Shown here: piece by piece, positions 14,914-22,599 of the stretch | Layout of the letters: every line of letters begins with the position of its first letter | How positions within the stretch are numbered: the first letter of the stretch is position 1 | From: Candidatus Bathyarchaeota archaeon | GTDB lineage: Archaea > Thermoproteota > Bathyarchaeia > 40CM-2-53-6 | NCBI GenBank assembly: GCA_005883075.1 | Contig: VBAX01000054.1 | Location: 1 to 49,820, forward strand | DNA: 49,820 bases | Direction of reading: 5' to 3' | The notes under the pieces: generated by a model | Database searches by the model: none | Seen by the model: the letters and a program-made list of their open reading frames with translations, nothing else | Told to the model about the DNA's origin: nothing | Program-made: the position numbers and the translations under genes

Positions 14914-16200
14914 CTAGTTCGGCAGGCTCATTAGCCACTGGTTTTTCGTCAGAATCGTGGGCTCCAGTGAGTACTCTTCTATGAGATAGTTGGCCATGGA
15001 TGCCACATCGTTAATGCTCCGCGTCTCGGTTCTAGGAGAAGGCGAGTTCAGCACGTCCTCCACCTCCAACTGATACAGTTCGTGGCCGCGATGCGTGCTC
15101 CTATCCATCATCACCGCGTACTCCCTGGTTCCCCCGTTCCGCTCAACCATGAAGTACTTTCTCCTCCTCGTGAGAACCTTGTAAGGCATCTTCAACATAT
15201 CCGGCTGAAGAGGTTCCTCAATCTCCCGCCTCTTGATCACGTTACCCAGTCGATAAGGATCTTGCACGACCTGAAAGTTCTCCTTGATCGTCGCGGACCT
15301 CGATTGACCACTAGTTTCGAACCTCACGTATTCATGCGTGGGCACCTGAACGTAATGGTAGAGCTTGCCAGTCTCCATAACATTCGGGTAAGAGTCAGAG
15401 AGTCTGAATCCCTCGATCTTGCCCTCTGATAGATCGTTTCTTATCCTAGGGAAAATGTCCTGGTCCTCTGCGTCAAGCGCAACTTTTGCTTTGATCTCTG
15501 TGTTGTGGCTCGGTTCCTTGTACGCTTCACCAGATTTTCTAGCTCGGTCCTCGATGAGATTGAAGATCGTGGCCTTCTTGGAAATGCCCTGTTCTGCGTT
15601 CTCTTTCCTGAGAAGACCGTGAATTTTTCTGACTAGTGGACGACTTGTTCTGCCCGGCGGAATCTTCAGCTCCACGATGGCCCGGTTGGAGGCCCCTAGC
15701 ATTGTTCCTGCAAGTCCCTCGAAGGTGAAGTACCGGACATCTTCGTCCATTGTAACCCGCACTCCTCGATCACTGTCAAGAAAGTGATTCCTAGAATAGC
15801 TCGCGGCTGCATAGAGACCCAGTTTGTGTGGAATCCTGACATGGCCGAGCCGGCCCATTCGTTTTACGCTCGACAAGATTTCTTGAAGAGGCAGCATCTC
15901 GTTTCGTCGTTTGTGTCTGATGAAGCGGCCATGTTCTGACCGAGTGTTCTTTACCTCGAAAATCCACTTGTCGCTCAGCTTGAGCTTGAACCGTTCCTTG
16001 AACGGCTTTTGCTCGTATCTCCTTCCCCTGATCGAGTAGGTGAAGGGGACCTCGTGCTCCTCATTGTTGAAGTACAGTGTTTGGTTGACGGGGTTAGGGA
16101 AGCTGTTCAAGCTCATGAGCTCGAAAAGGCTGAGTTTGAATCTCTCAGCTTTGCGAGCGTCAATGTAGTACCGAATCTCGGCCCTAACTTGACTTCGCAA
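14914..16200 (-). CDS. VTC-like polyphosphate polymerase domain fused to CYTH-like domain
   Basis: A 428-residue protein. Residues 1-225 look like a VTC domain, the triphosphate-tunnel polyphosphate polymerase of yeast Vtc4: RAEIRYYIDARKAERFKLSLFELM at the start, then VNQTLYFNN, a basic strand KERFKLKL, WIFEVKNT, and late AIVELKIPPG. Residues about 232-428 restart with HNTEIKAKVALDAEDQDIF and continue with KLYHYVQVPTHEYVRFE, IKRREIEEPL and LYQLEVEDVL, resembling a second, CYTH-type tunnel. No membrane segment or SPX domain is visible, so it would be soluble. The predicted role is polyphosphate synthesis or sensing from ATP (inference). It converges with the CHAD gene and has no PPK-like motif. 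Confidence 0.7.
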   Translation of the reverse strand: MRSQVRAEIRYYIDARKAERFKLSLFELMSLNSFPNPVNQTLYFNNEEHEVPFTYSIRGRRYEQKPFKERFKLKLSDKWIFEVKNTRSEHGRFIRHKRRNEMLPLQEILSSVKRMGRLGHVRIPHKLGLYAAASYSRNHFLDSDRGVRVTMDEDVRYFTFEGLAGTMLGASNRAIVELKIPPGRTSRPLVRKIHGLLRKENAEQGISKKATIFNLIEDRARKSGEAYKEPSHNTEIKAKVALDAEDQDIFPRIRNDLSEGKIEGFRLSDSYPNVMETGKLYHYVQVPTHEYVRFETSGQSRSATIKENFQVVQDPYRLGNVIKRREIEEPLQPDMLKMPYKVLTRRRKYFMVERNGGTREYAVMMDRSTHRGHELYQLEVEDVLNSPSPRTETRSINDVASMANYLIEEYSLEPTILTKNQWLMSLPN

Positions 16201-16420
16201 ATATCGGCGCTCCTCTAACCATCGTCTTCCCGGGAATGCCGGGGAAAGAGAATTTTCAGGACTCGGGCCTCATAAACTAGCTGAGCCTCAAACCGAGCGT
16301 TCACAAGGACCGGTCTAAACAGCTCTCATCAGTAAACTCCGGAACCTCCCTATGGACTGTAGGCTCTGGATTCCCCGCCTGAAACTGTCCGGTTTCGCGA
16401 GGGTCCAGCCTATCTATTAG

Positions 16421-17179
16421 CTATCGGGGCTTTGAACTCAGGATTTTCCGAACGGCTCTCCTATCAGGGATAACGCCCAGATTGGAAATCTTGGATTCCC
16501 AATACACCCGCTCAGCCTCTGTAGACTTGATTCTACCATTCCACTTCTCCACATGGAAGTAGTGAATTCTCTGTCTCTCACCATTGCTCGCTGTGTACAG
16601 GCTCTTCTGTACGAGTTTAGCCTTCTTGACGTTGATTCCGAGTTCTTCTTTCATCTCTCGTCTCAAGGTATCCTCCAAGGTTTCATCGGGGTCCACGTGA
16701 CCGCCAGGGATCTCTATCAGTCCCGGATCCGCATCGTCATCATCTCGCCTCCTCTCCACTAGGACTTTCCTTTCCTCCACCAAAATTCCATCCACGCAAT
16801 CGGCGATTGTTCTTCTATGAGTTCGGCCTCCGTCCACATTCTCGTTTGTCAATTCTGCCGGTAGAACGTCCATGCCAGCTTTTGTCATCTTACCATCACG
16901 AATTAGGTTCAGCGCACGCACTCTGTTGTACTTCGACCAGTTGGTTCTCGACCCACGCGGAGTAAAGCGTGCTCCAAGTTTTGTTAGGCCTACTCGCTTG
17001 ACTCTACTATCGATCCAACCGTAGCATATCGCTTCTTCGACCGCGTCGTTGAGGAAATCGCTGTATGGGATTGAACACGACTGGAAGAGTCTCTTATCAT
17101 AGACTAGCCAGACTTCCTGATCAGTTCGGTGGTTCTTTGCAAGCCAGGTTCGCCACTTTCTTCGCGAGGAAAAATTCAA
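16421..17179 (-). CDS. YdeI/OmdA-like domain fused to Nudix hydrolase
   Basis: A 252-residue fusion. Residues 1-100 match the YdeI (bacteriocin-protection, OmdA) family: EVWLVYDKR, DAVEEAICYGWIDSRVKRV, FTPRGSRTNWSKYNRVRALNLI and GKMTKAGM. Residues 115-245 are a Nudix domain with a full Nudix box, GHVDPDETLEDTLRREMKEELGI (Gx5Ex7REUxEExGU). Nudix enzymes cleave nucleoside diphosphate-linked substrates, and some cleave inositol pyrophosphates or polyphosphate; the closeness to the polyphosphate island makes that possible but not shown. The start is taken at MNFSSRRK. The 220-bp spacer upstream of the VTC-like gene start (16201-16420) shows nothing recognisable. Confidence 0.8.
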   Translation of the reverse strand: MNFSSRRKWRTWLAKNHRTDQEVWLVYDKRLFQSCSIPYSDFLNDAVEEAICYGWIDSRVKRVGLTKLGARFTPRGSRTNWSKYNRVRALNLIRDGKMTKAGMDVLPAELTNENVDGGRTHRRTIADCVDGILVEERKVLVERRRDDDDADPGLIEIPGGHVDPDETLEDTLRREMKEELGINVKKAKLVQKSLYTASNGERQRIHYFHVEKWNGRIKSTEAERVYWESKISNLGVIPDRRAVRKILSSKPR

Positions 17180-17266
17180 TCTCTTAGTCTTGGCAGGCGT
17201 GCTCGTCCAATCTCCCGAGGAAGAGGTCCGAATGCTCCAGACGAGACCGGACGAAGGAAATAGAGT

Positions 17267-17545
17267 TTAGCTAACGGGGAGGGAAGACCCGGAGTTTTCT
17301 TTCGTTCCCGATGAGATGGCATCCGGCCGCTCTTCCGCGCGCGAGACGGGATCAGAATTCGAATGCGAAAGCGCTTCCCTCGGTGGCTGGTCCAGCTTGC
17401 TAGCCTCGTGTCCCTCACACCATTTCGTGAGCGCATCCACAGCAGCTTCGCTCAGAGAGCCTCTACCATACCCGTAGACGCTCATAGCGAGCATCCTGAA
17501 TCGTCGATCAAGGTCTTCAGATAGGTACACTTTCAGTTCGGCCAT
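17267..17545 (-). CDS. Ribbon-helix-helix-like small protein
   Basis: A 92-residue protein from the internal ATG (MAELKVYLSEDLDRRF); the track start lies 14 codons upstream at 17587. The first 45 residues show a beta strand (ELKVYLSED) followed by two helices (LDRRFRMLAMSVYG; GSLSEAAVDALTKWCEGH), the layout of MetJ/Arc (RHH) DNA-binding domains that dimerise through the strand. The remaining half is low-complexity, polar and probably disordered. It may be an antitoxin-like or transcription regulator. No toxin gene is adjacent; the membrane protein 17685-18179 is divergent, so it could be the target. Confidence 0.6.
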   Translation of the reverse strand: MAELKVYLSEDLDRRFRMLAMSVYGYGRGSLSEAAVDALTKWCEGHEASKLDQPPREALSHSNSDPVSRAEERPDAISSGTKENSGSSLPVS

Positions 17546-17684
17546 CCTAACGGTCGTCTCCTTCTCAACATAGGGACTAAGGGACATGGCTAAGCGTCCA
17601 GTGTAACGGTGAGAGGGGTCGGAGAGTTAGGCCATGGGCTAATCCGTGGCTGGGCTAGGTAGCTCTTGGAAAAGTGTTTTTGAG

Positions 17685-18179
17685 ATGCCGACTAATACAC
17701 ATGACCCGTTCGGCGACTTTCGGCCCGTAGTGCCTTCCATCATACGACTGCTCGCGGGAATCATCGTCCTCATTGTGGTCCAGAGCATTGTCCTGGGCTT
17801 CCCCGGAATCACCACCCAGATAGTCCCAGGAACAGCGTTCAGCATCGCAAGCTTCGTCATCTTTACGCTCGGGCTCATCGTTGCCGCGGTCGTCTTGAAA
17901 TATGGAACACAACTCGCCAACGTCGTCTCGGACACCTACAAGACGTACAGGGCCTACGCGCCCATCTTGGCATGGATCTTCCAGCTGACGGCAATATACA
18001 TCCTATACAGTGTCAGTAAGACAATGGTCAGCAGCTTCTTCGCCAGCGCCCCGTGGGCGTACCCATTGATCTTCCTCGCAATGGCTCTCATACCGACCGT
18101 CAAAGTAGTCGTAGCAGTTGTACGCGCACTAGAAGGGCAGAACGTACACAAACAAACTGTCACCAGAGACCAGTTCTAA
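17685..18179 (+). CDS. Four-helix membrane protein (hypothetical)
   Basis: A 164-residue protein from ATG (MPTNTHDPFGDF); the track begins 13 codons earlier at a GTG. Four hydrophobic helices are visible: IIRLLAGIIVLIVVQSIVL, TAFSIASFVIFTLGLIVAAVVL, ILAWIFQLTAIYILYSVS and WAYPLIFLAMALIPTVKVVVAVV. The soluble loop between helices 2 and 3 is short and carries KYGTQLANVVSDTYKTYR. The family is not recognised. It is divergent from the RHH-like gene. Confidence 0.65.
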   Translation: MPTNTHDPFGDFRPVVPSIIRLLAGIIVLIVVQSIVLGFPGITTQIVPGTAFSIASFVIFTLGLIVAAVVLKYGTQLANVVSDTYKTYRAYAPILAWIFQLTAIYILYSVSKTMVSSFFASAPWAYPLIFLAMALIPTVKVVVAVVRALEGQNVHKQTVTRDQF

Positions 18180-18230
18180 GACCAGCCGACTAAACACGAC
18201 CAAGGCAGCATCCCGTGAAAGTCCAACCTC

Positions 18231-18257
18231 CAATATTTTTTCAATATTCGTCTCGTC
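18231..18257 (+). promoter_or_regulatory. A/T-rich promoter region before the zinc-ribbon ORF
   Basis: AATATTTTTTCAATATTC is the most A/T-rich stretch in this 400-bp spacer and contains two AATATT repeats. It lies about 55-80 bp upstream of the TTG of the 58-residue zinc protein, so it may be its TATA/BRE element or an operator. Confidence 0.3.
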
Positions 18258-18310
18258 TCGATTAGATCGAGCTTCAAAATCAACGATAAGTTATCGACGA
18301 GGATCACAAA

Positions 18311-18487
18311 TTGTCTCGGACAAGAAGATGCACGGTAAAACCGCCGGGATTCAGAGGGAAATTCTACCAGCCTCTTCGAACTAAAGCAGGTGGCCCTCGA
18401 AGATGTGCACGATGCGGCAAGGTAACTCGAGTTTCAAGGCATGGACTCTGTCCAGAGTGCAAGAAGATTCTCGGCAAATGGGTATAG
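18311..18487 (+). CDS. Short basic zinc-ribbon protein absent from the ORF track
   Basis: A 58-residue ORF from TTG (translated MSRTRRCTVKPP), closed upstream by TAA at 18287. It is strongly basic and carries two cysteine knuckles, RRCARCGKVTRV and GLCPECKKILGKW, spaced 16 residues apart as in a zinc ribbon. The N-terminal half (PGFRGKFYQPLRTKAGGP) is rich in arginine, lysine and glycine, like small ribosome-associated proteins. The layout faintly recalls uS14 (CxxCG...CxxC), but the usual RRYGL/CRQCF signature is not there. It is probably an RNA- or DNA-binding protein. The TTG start and length below 60 residues explain why it was missed. Confidence 0.5.
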   Translation: MSRTRRCTVKPPGFRGKFYQPLRTKAGGPRRCARCGKVTRVSRHGLCPECKKILGKWV

Positions 18488-18584
18488 GAATTTCTACATT
18501 ATGCCAGCCTTAGTTTCGCCCGTCTCAGCCTTCGGATTGGAAAGCTCGAAATAGACCTCTGATTGCATACTCAAGAGCGCAATC

Positions 18585-19085
18585 ATGTCTCAGGAGAAAC
18601 GGCTTAGGTTCCGAATCCGGACCCGTGACCAAGAAATTGAACTTGAAGGAGACTTCGAGTACGTCCGCGACAAATTCGAGAACCTTGTAGAGAACTTACG
18701 ACTTAAAGACGGAATAGTAGCGAAACCAGAAGCAGTCCAGACCCTAGAAACATCTGAACCGTCGGACCTACTAAAGGGAATAGTCCAGTTCAGCGGAGAA
18801 GGACGACCCTATCTCACTGTACCGGCCGATTCCCTGTCGGCAAAAGAAGCTCTCGCACTCGTACTCTACGCGACCCACCCGAAAACATTCGGGGACGACG
18901 AACTGAGCACTCTCCTAGGATCCTCATGGAAAACAACAAGCGGAGCGGTTGTGAGGGCGCGGGCGAGCGAATTGAAGCGCGAAGGCAAGTTGATCGCCGA
19001 GAAAGGGTCGTACGCGCTATCTGGGGCCGGGGTCCAGTGGGTTACAGGCGAGGTCATACCTGGCCTCAAGAAAACGATCCAGTGA
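18585..19085 (+). CDS. Hypothetical archaeal protein with winged-helix-like C-terminus
   Basis: A 166-residue protein from ATG. The N-terminal 50 residues (RFRIRTRDQEIELEGDFEYVRDKFENLVENL) form a beta-beta-helix unit seen at the start of several archaeal proteins that also carry a C-terminal helical domain. Residues 85-160 (LSAKEALALVLYATHPKTFGDDELSTLL...GAVVRARASELKREGKL) have the helix spacing of a winged helix, with a turn and a basic recognition helix. It could be a DNA-binding regulator. No operon partner; the next gene, a methyltransferase, has its own TATA-like box. Confidence 0.55.
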   Translation: MSQEKRLRFRIRTRDQEIELEGDFEYVRDKFENLVENLRLKDGIVAKPEAVQTLETSEPSDLLKGIVQFSGEGRPYLTVPADSLSAKEALALVLYATHPKTFGDDELSTLLGSSWKTTSGAVVRARASELKREGKLIAEKGSYALSGAGVQWVTGEVIPGLKKTIQ

Positions 19086-19158
19086 AGAGCAGCTCCGTAA
19101 CGCTCCTATGGTCTGACCAAATTTAATCTAGGCCGACAAATAGGCAAGGGCTGGTATT

Positions 19159-20100
19159 TTGCAAGTACAAGAGATGGAGAACCTCCCGAAACTGATGGGA
19201 ATGCAACTCGTAACCGAAGACGACTACCGTAGGTTCGTAGCTGAGAAGCAACACGTGAAAATAGAAAATGTTGACGTAGAGATAGGCAGATCGTGGCGAA
19301 TCAAAGAATTCGGACCCCCGAAAGATTACAAGTCGGAAGAATTCACAGTGTGGAGTTTCCCTAGTAGAGGCGACTGGGCGACCCATTCTGGGAATTATCG
19401 AGGAAATTGGAGCCCCTACATACCACGGAACTTGATCACGAAATATTCCAAACCTGGAGAGCTCGTTCTCGACCAGATGTGTGGAAGCGGGACCACTCTT
19501 GTAGAGAGCAAGCTCCTAGGCCGAGGCGGAATCGGAGTAGACGTCAACCCTGACGCCATCATGGTAGCGCAAGACAGGCTGAGTTTTGACTACAATACCC
19601 TTGATAGACCGAGCCGCGTGGCGACTCTAACCTATGTAGGCGATGCGCGAAACCTCGATTTGATCGGTGAGGAGACTATCGACCTTATTGCCACTCATCC
19701 ACCGTATGCCGGAATCATATCATATACCGGAAAGCGGATATTGGACGACCTCTCGCGTCTGAAGCTCCCTGCCTATATTGATGCGATGCGGAAAGTCGCG
19801 GCCGAATCATACAGAGTTTTGAAAAACAACCGATACTGCGGAGTTCTCATTGGAGACACGCGAAAGGGACGACATTACATTCCGATCTCGCTGGGAGTTT
19901 TGCAGGCATTTCTAAGCGTGGGCTTCATACTCAAAGAAGACATAATCAAGCTTCAACACAAGACGATGACAACTCGCCAGAGATGGCGGGGACATAGTTA
20001 CGACTTCTACAAGATCGCCCACGAACATCTCTACGTATTCAGAAAGCCAGCGCTCGACGAGAAAACAGCGCCGCTAAAGTATAGTAAGAAATGGTGGTAA
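19159..20100 (+). CDS. DNA methyltransferase, N4/N6 type (possible R-M methylase)
   Basis: A 313-residue SAM-dependent amino-methyltransferase. Motif I is DQMCGSGTTLVESKLLGRGGIGVDVNPDAI (about 112-140) and the catalytic motif IV is IATHPPYAGIISYT (about 180), an HPPY variant of the [D/S/H]PPY box of N4-cytosine or N6-adenine enzymes. Motif I precedes IV, as in gamma-type N6 and many archaeal methylases. A C-terminal recognition-like segment (KTMTTRQRWRGHSYDFYK) is present. TTG start, or ATG at 19174; a TATA-like AAATTTAATC lies near 19119. Its convergent neighbour 28 bp away has nuclease features, so the pair may be a Type II restriction-modification system. A tRNA or rRNA methylase is the alternative. 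Confidence 0.75.
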   Translation: MQVQEMENLPKLMGMQLVTEDDYRRFVAEKQHVKIENVDVEIGRSWRIKEFGPPKDYKSEEFTVWSFPSRGDWATHSGNYRGNWSPYIPRNLITKYSKPGELVLDQMCGSGTTLVESKLLGRGGIGVDVNPDAIMVAQDRLSFDYNTLDRPSRVATLTYVGDARNLDLIGEETIDLIATHPPYAGIISYTGKRILDDLSRLKLPAYIDAMRKVAAESYRVLKNNRYCGVLIGDTRKGRHYIPISLGVLQAFLSVGFILKEDIIKLQHKTMTTRQRWRGHSYDFYKIAHEHLYVFRKPALDEKTAPLKYSKKWW

Positions 20101-20128
20101 TAGGTCGATGAAGGATAGCATCTTCGAA

Positions 20129-20875
20129 TCACGTAGAAACCGGTCTCGGTTTGACCAAGGAGAAGATAGAACCATGACTCTTCCCAATTCCGTTTGAAAT
20201 GAATAGATCACGCTTAACTCTCTTACTCAGAGTGAGATAACTCGGGTTAGGAGCGGGAGCATATCCGTGAAACACTGTCTCGGGGGCGCTATCATACCAG
20301 GCTCTCGCCTCTGATAGTGAAAAACTCACTAACAGGTCCCTATCTACGCGCAGTTCTCGTAATAGGCGATTCTCAACTTCATCTGTTGGTTGATTGCCCT
20401 TTACGAGTTCCACGTATTCCGCGTAGAGTGGGTTTAGCTGGTTTTCTGTGTTGAGCAGGGCGAGGAAGTAGTAATAGACTTCATCGGCAGAGCTTGTAAA
20501 GAACCAGCCCGGCACATCTGGTTTTTGTCTAACCGGCAGAGTGCCATTTGTTGAAACCTTTCTCGATCTATCATACTGGAGCTGGCTGATTGTTTCAAGT
20601 AGAATGAAACCACTGTCTGGATTGCATAGACCTCTGACCTTGCGCGATGGATCAGATCCGATGTATGAGTCGACTTTGAGATCAATTGTCCTCTTCTGGG
20701 CATTTGGCAGATTGAGAACAAGATCGACGCCCTTATCGTAGAACTCCGGATTGGAATGCACGTCTCGAAGATCCCTGCTATCTTTGTCCTTCGTCAAGTA
20801 CCGTTTGACTACGGTCATTCCAAACCATTCGAACTTCCTTGCAACCCGAGTAGTGTGGACAGTATACTCTGCCAA
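20129..20875 (-). CDS. PD-(D/E)XK-type nuclease, candidate restriction endonuclease
   Basis: A 248-residue protein of no recognised named family. The N-terminal part shows the fold-typical order helix-strand-strand: FEWFGMTVVKRYLTK, then YDKGVDLVLNLP and the catalytic-like TIDLKVDSYIG (about 68), matching the D...(D/E)XK pattern with an aspartate in place of glutamate. Later segments (PGWFFTSSADEVYYYFLAL) are aromatic and may form the DNA-recognition or dimer region. It is convergent with the methyltransferase, 28 bp between stops, a common Type II arrangement. Function rests on this motif and context, so confidence is moderate. Confidence 0.55.
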   Translation of the reverse strand: MAEYTVHTTRVARKFEWFGMTVVKRYLTKDKDSRDLRDVHSNPEFYDKGVDLVLNLPNAQKRTIDLKVDSYIGSDPSRKVRGLCNPDSGFILLETISQLQYDRSRKVSTNGTLPVRQKPDVPGWFFTSSADEVYYYFLALLNTENQLNPLYAEYVELVKGNQPTDEVENRLLRELRVDRDLLVSFSLSEARAWYDSAPETVFHGYAPAPNPSYLTLSKRVKRDLFISNGIGKSHGSIFSLVKPRPVST

Positions 20876-20942
20876 GAAGATCAGGATAGCGGTTAGAAAC
20901 TAGGAGACTTATCTCTTACGAGATTCCTCTTGCGGAAACAGC

Positions 20943-22244
20943 CTAGGCTAAACTGTTTGGCGGTTTACTCACGATACTAGCTGAGTTCTCAAATTGCTTG
21001 TTGCGGTATAGAAGGTATCCGCTAGTGAGGCTTAGGCCTGAGAAGATTATGGCGGCCGAGTAGAAGACCGCCTGGACGCCACCTAGGTCGTCAGCTATTC
21101 CGGCTAGTACGAGACCGGCGGCTATTCCTGCGCTTAGCATGAGACTGTACAGTCCCATGGCTGAGCCCCGAAACTCTTTGGCGGCGTTGTCCCCGATGAA
21201 CGCGAGGATAGAAGGAACCAGGGCTGACCCGAGAAAGAACAATAACCCAGCAACAATGGCGATGGGTCCGACCATGTAGTAGGAGTCAATCCAAGGTGTG
21301 CCGGGAGGAATGCTGATCAGTGGTCCGAAGATCTCAGGAAGAACCAGAAGGAACCCTATCTCCCCCAAAGCTCCAACAGCCATAATCTTGGTTCGGCCTA
21401 GTTTGTCAGACAACCGCCCGAACAAGAGAGCTCCAGCCCCGAGAAGCACCAGCACGAGAAGTATGGCGGGTGCAGACTGGGAAAGATCGGTTCTTCCCAT
21501 CCGACCCACAATCCTCGGCAAGAAAATGTAGAATCCCAGTACAACCGTGAGAGCAAACCATACAGGAAGTATCGCCGCTACATCGCTTGTGAGGGTAGAA
21601 TACATCTCCTTCAGACTTCTTCGTTCGTGGGCGATGTGTGCAGGTTCCCGAAGGATGAGAAATACGGCAACGGTTGAGACACCGAGGATAGCAGAGACGA
21701 CTAGGAAACTTGCTCCTAGGTCCGCGGCGAAGACACCGCTGAAAACAAAACCTAGGACTATGCCCACCCCATAACCTGCGAGGTTGGCAAGGTCGAATCC
21801 TCCCATGCTAACTCCGCGGTTCGTCACAACAGTCAAGTCGGTGATCATCGTCAGGGACGCAACTGTTACCATAGCTGCGGCCAAACCTTCTATGCCGTGA
21901 GCACCGCCCACGAGCAGAAGGTTGTTGGATAGTCCGATCAGTAGGCTCAGGATTGCGATGAGCCCTAGACCCGCCACGAACACCTTTCTTCGCCCCTTGC
22001 GATCTACATAGGCACCAACGGGTAGAGCTGAAACTCCCTCGACCACAGGATAGATCGCAGTAACAACGCCCGCGAAAGCCGATTGAGTTTTCGGAATTGG
22101 AAGGTAGAGAGGGAAGATGACTAGGATGACGCCGAACCCTATCCGAGTGAGAAAGACAGCGAGATACAGTATGGACAGTGTTCCTAGCTTCGCGAGCCAG
22201 CCGGAACTTGGAGAGGGGCCCGATGCTTGAGCATCAACAGTCAA
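20943..22244 (-). CDS. MFS transporter
   Basis: A 433-residue protein with about 12 transmembrane helices in two six-helix halves. The MFS signature loop 2-3 reads GAYVDRKGRRKVFVAG (the D-R-x-G-R-R motif), and the equivalent loop in the second half reads GRLSDKLGRTKIMAVGALG. Helix 4 and 5 segments and AMGLYSLMLSAGIAAG in the second half fit drug- or metabolite-efflux members. The substrate is not predictable. The start is the GTG/ATG-like codon before MTVDAQASG; the first 15 residues are a disordered tail. It is the last gene before the tRNA-Phe. Confidence 0.88.
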   Translation of the reverse strand: MTVDAQASGPSPSSGWLAKLGTLSILYLAVFLTRIGFGVILVIFPLYLPIPKTQSAFAGVVTAIYPVVEGVSALPVGAYVDRKGRRKVFVAGLGLIAILSLLIGLSNNLLLVGGAHGIEGLAAAMVTVASLTMITDLTVVTNRGVSMGGFDLANLAGYGVGIVLGFVFSGVFAADLGASFLVVSAILGVSTVAVFLILREPAHIAHERRSLKEMYSTLTSDVAAILPVWFALTVVLGFYIFLPRIVGRMGRTDLSQSAPAILLVLVLLGAGALLFGRLSDKLGRTKIMAVGALGEIGFLLVLPEIFGPLISIPPGTPWIDSYYMVGPIAIVAGLLFFLGSALVPSILAFIGDNAAKEFRGSAMGLYSLMLSAGIAAGLVLAGIADDLGGVQAVFYSAAIIFSGLSLTSGYLLYRNKQFENSASIVSKPPNSLA

Positions 22245-22404
22245 CAGTTAGACCCATTTCTATGGTTCGGCAAGCTTGAAAGGTCCGCAGTTAAGGCCTT
22301 TCGATACCTGGGACAGTGCATCGTCGCCTTCATCCTCAATCTCTCAGTTACTATCTAGAAAGCTTAATTCTGTTCTTGAAAAGTGTCGTGCTCGCCGAGG
22401 AAAT

Positions 22405-22546
22405 GCCGAGGTAGCTCAGCCTGATCCTCTCAGAAGAGGAGGCGAGGGAGAGCACCCGGCTGAAGATGGTAACATCTGATACCGGGCTGACGGTCCCTTG
22501 TCAAAGACCGGCCCAGTCGCAGGTTCAAATCCTGCCCTCGGCACCA
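22405..22546 (+). tRNA. tRNA-Phe(GAA) with three introns
   Basis: The 142-nt locus gives a cloverleaf after removal of about 65 nt. Acceptor GCCGAGG pairs with CCTCGGC, followed by discriminator A and encoded CCA. D-stem GCTC/GAGC, anticodon stem CCCGG/CCGGG with loop CTGAAGA (GAA, Phe), and T-arm GCAGG-TTCAAAT-CCTGC are present. Insertions: about 22 nt in the D-loop (near 22423-22445, containing TCCTCT/AGAGGA), 15 nt at 22466-22480 between positions 37 and 38 (canonical site), and about 27 nt in the variable loop (near 22490-22516, containing CGGTC/GACCG). The mature variable loop would read CTGTC as in archaeal tRNA-Phe. Exact splice points of the D-loop and variable-loop introns are uncertain. 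Confidence 0.85.
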
Positions 22547-22595
22547 ATTAACAAGCTCACGGCGTAACCACCACGGGTCAATTCTGGTCATATTT
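22532..22595 (+). repeat. tRNA-Phe 3'-end direct repeat, copy 1 (in the tRNA and its flank)
   Basis: CTGCCCTCGGCACCAA at the 3' end of tRNA-Phe recurs exactly at 23400-23415. Looser similarity continues for about 60 bp (CGTAACC and CAATTCTGGT recur in the same order). This copy includes the functional tRNA end and lies just before the DHFR-like gene. Confidence 0.7.
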
Positions 22596-22599
22596 CCGG

